This document shows positions 14,295-14,832 of a DNA stretch of 14,832 nt, piece by piece. The notes under the pieces are model-generated. The model ran no database searches, was not told the DNA's origin, and saw only the letters and a list, made by a program, of their open reading frames with translations. Position numbers and translations under genes: made by a program. Where the stretch lies: contig JADYZA010000184.1 in the NCBI GenBank assembly GCA_020853375.1, positions 1 to 14,832 on the forward strand, read 5' to 3'. Every line of letters starts with the position of its first letter. Within the stretch, counting starts at the first letter, position 1. Source of the DNA: Verrucomicrobiota bacterium. GTDB taxonomy: Bacteria > Verrucomicrobiota > Kiritimatiellia > Kiritimatiellales > Tichowtungiaceae.

Positions 14295-14326
14295 TCCATT
14301 CTCCTGTGTGTTGCTCATGGGCCGGG

Positions 14327-14334
14327 ATTATGAT
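14327..14334. promoter_or_regulatory. Overlapping divergent -10 elements between the HIT gene and holA
   Basis: On the plus strand TATGAT (14329-14334) would start holA transcription near 14341. On the minus strand CATAAT (14332-14327) would start the HIT transcript near 14320, giving a leader of about 26 bases that contains its AGGAG. The two hexamers overlap, so the divergent promoters should compete. The -35 regions are not convincing on either strand. Confidence 0.35.
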
Positions 14335-14371
14335 TAAGATGCCCCAGCAACGCAAATAAGGAATTCAACCC

Positions 14372-14832
14372 GTGGCTGTAAAACTGATACATGGAACCGA
14401 TGAATATCTGGTGAGTCACAACGCCCGCAAGTCCGTTGACAGGCTTTGTCCTGAAAGCGAACAAACTCTGGGACTTGAAACAATCAACGGCGATGTCAGA
14501 ACCATTGATGAGGCGGTGACGGCTCTCAAGACCTGTATCGGAGCTTTGCGCACAGTCGGGCTTTTCGGCGGACAGAAAACGGTGTGGCTTCGTGACGTTT
14601 CGATTTTTAAAGACGGTGTGATCAGTAAAAACGAAACCGTCAAAGAGCTGCTCGGACGATTGGCTGACGATATTAAGAAGGGTTTGCCGGACAGTCAGAA
14701 TCTGATTATTTCCGCGCCGGGCGTTGATCGCCGTTCCGTCTTTTATAAAGTTTGCGAGGCCGCCGGCACGGTTGAGGCGTATGATCTTCCTGAACAGGAT
14801 TATAAAAAGAAGCCAGTCATTCGCGAGCGGGC
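14372..14832 (+). CDS. holA: DNA polymerase III delta subunit, 5' part (runs off the window)
   Basis: An open frame starting with GTG at 14372 and continuing to the window end without a stop, giving 153 residues. The N-terminus AVKLIHGTDEYLVSHNARK is typical of HolA, the clamp-loader delta subunit that opens the beta sliding clamp. The later segment VGLFGGQKTVWLRDV matches the HolA region where the strand loading motif LFxxxxVVxL occurs. LIISAPGVDRRSVFYKVCEAAGTVEAYDLP also matches the family. AAGGA at 14358-14362 serves as ribosome binding site for the GTG. It is divergent from the HIT gene. Only about the first 45% of the protein is expected to be present. Confidence 0.85.
   Translation, partial: MAVKLIHGTDEYLVSHNARKSVDRLCPESEQTLGLETINGDVRTIDEAVTALKTCIGALRTVGLFGGQKTVWLRDVSIFKDGVISKNETVKELLGRLADDIKKGLPDSQNLIISAPGVDRRSVFYKVCEAAGTVEAYDLPEQDYKKKPVIRER

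Noticed and set aside
14295..14318. Earlier in-frame ATG for the HIT gene
   Set aside because: No ribosome binding site precedes it and it coincides with the inferred transcription start. AGGAG fits 14294.

Overview
The window is a gene-dense chromosomal segment of a Gram-negative bacterium: a LolCDE-type lipoprotein exporter implies an outer membrane. The combination of McsA/McsB arginine-kinase genes outside an obvious Firmicute background, a Rho with a long Asn/Gln/Arg-rich N-terminal extension, a compact UvrC and a divergent thymidylate-synthase-like protein fits the PVC superphylum (a Verrucomicrobiota/Kiritimatiellota/Lentisphaerota-like lineage). That placement is inference, and a marker-gene phylogeny would be needed to fix it. 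I see no insertion sequence, prophage, CRISPR array or toxin cassette.

Layout. Positions 1-27 are the 3' end of a tRNA, followed by a hairpin terminator (37-70). A long rightward run starts at 161: lolC/E permease, lolD ATPase, a branched-chain aminotransferase (ilvE), mcsA, mcsB, trpA, a mannose-1-phosphate guanylyltransferase (manC), a small four-helix membrane protein of unknown function, and ruvX. Most junctions are 4-base ATGA overlaps or gaps of a few tens of bases, so this is probably one or a few long transcripts. A second unit (coaE-rho) begins after a 121-bp gap containing a consensus TTGACA and ends in a strong terminator at 9857-9889. Then come rnhA, a TauE/SafE-type membrane permease and uvrC. 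On the minus strand lie a HIT-family hydrolase, a thymidylate-synthase-family protein and a 33-residue lysine-rich mini-protein whose stop codon interlocks with that of uvrC. A divergent gene, holA (DNA polymerase III delta), starts at 14372 and runs off the window.

The genes are mostly housekeeping: lipoprotein sorting, amino-acid and nucleotide-sugar synthesis, CoA synthesis, protein quality control, transcription termination, and several for DNA maintenance (ruvX, rnhA, uvrC, holA).

The most unusual signal is a DNA-level one. The dyad TTCCAA-N3-TTGGAA occurs five times exactly and five more times with one mismatch, always with a 3-base centre. It sits in a terminator stem, in two promoter-proximal regions and inside four genes in all three reading frames. 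It is far more frequent than chance and is not explained by the proteins, so it looks like a genome-wide recognition or uptake-like motif.
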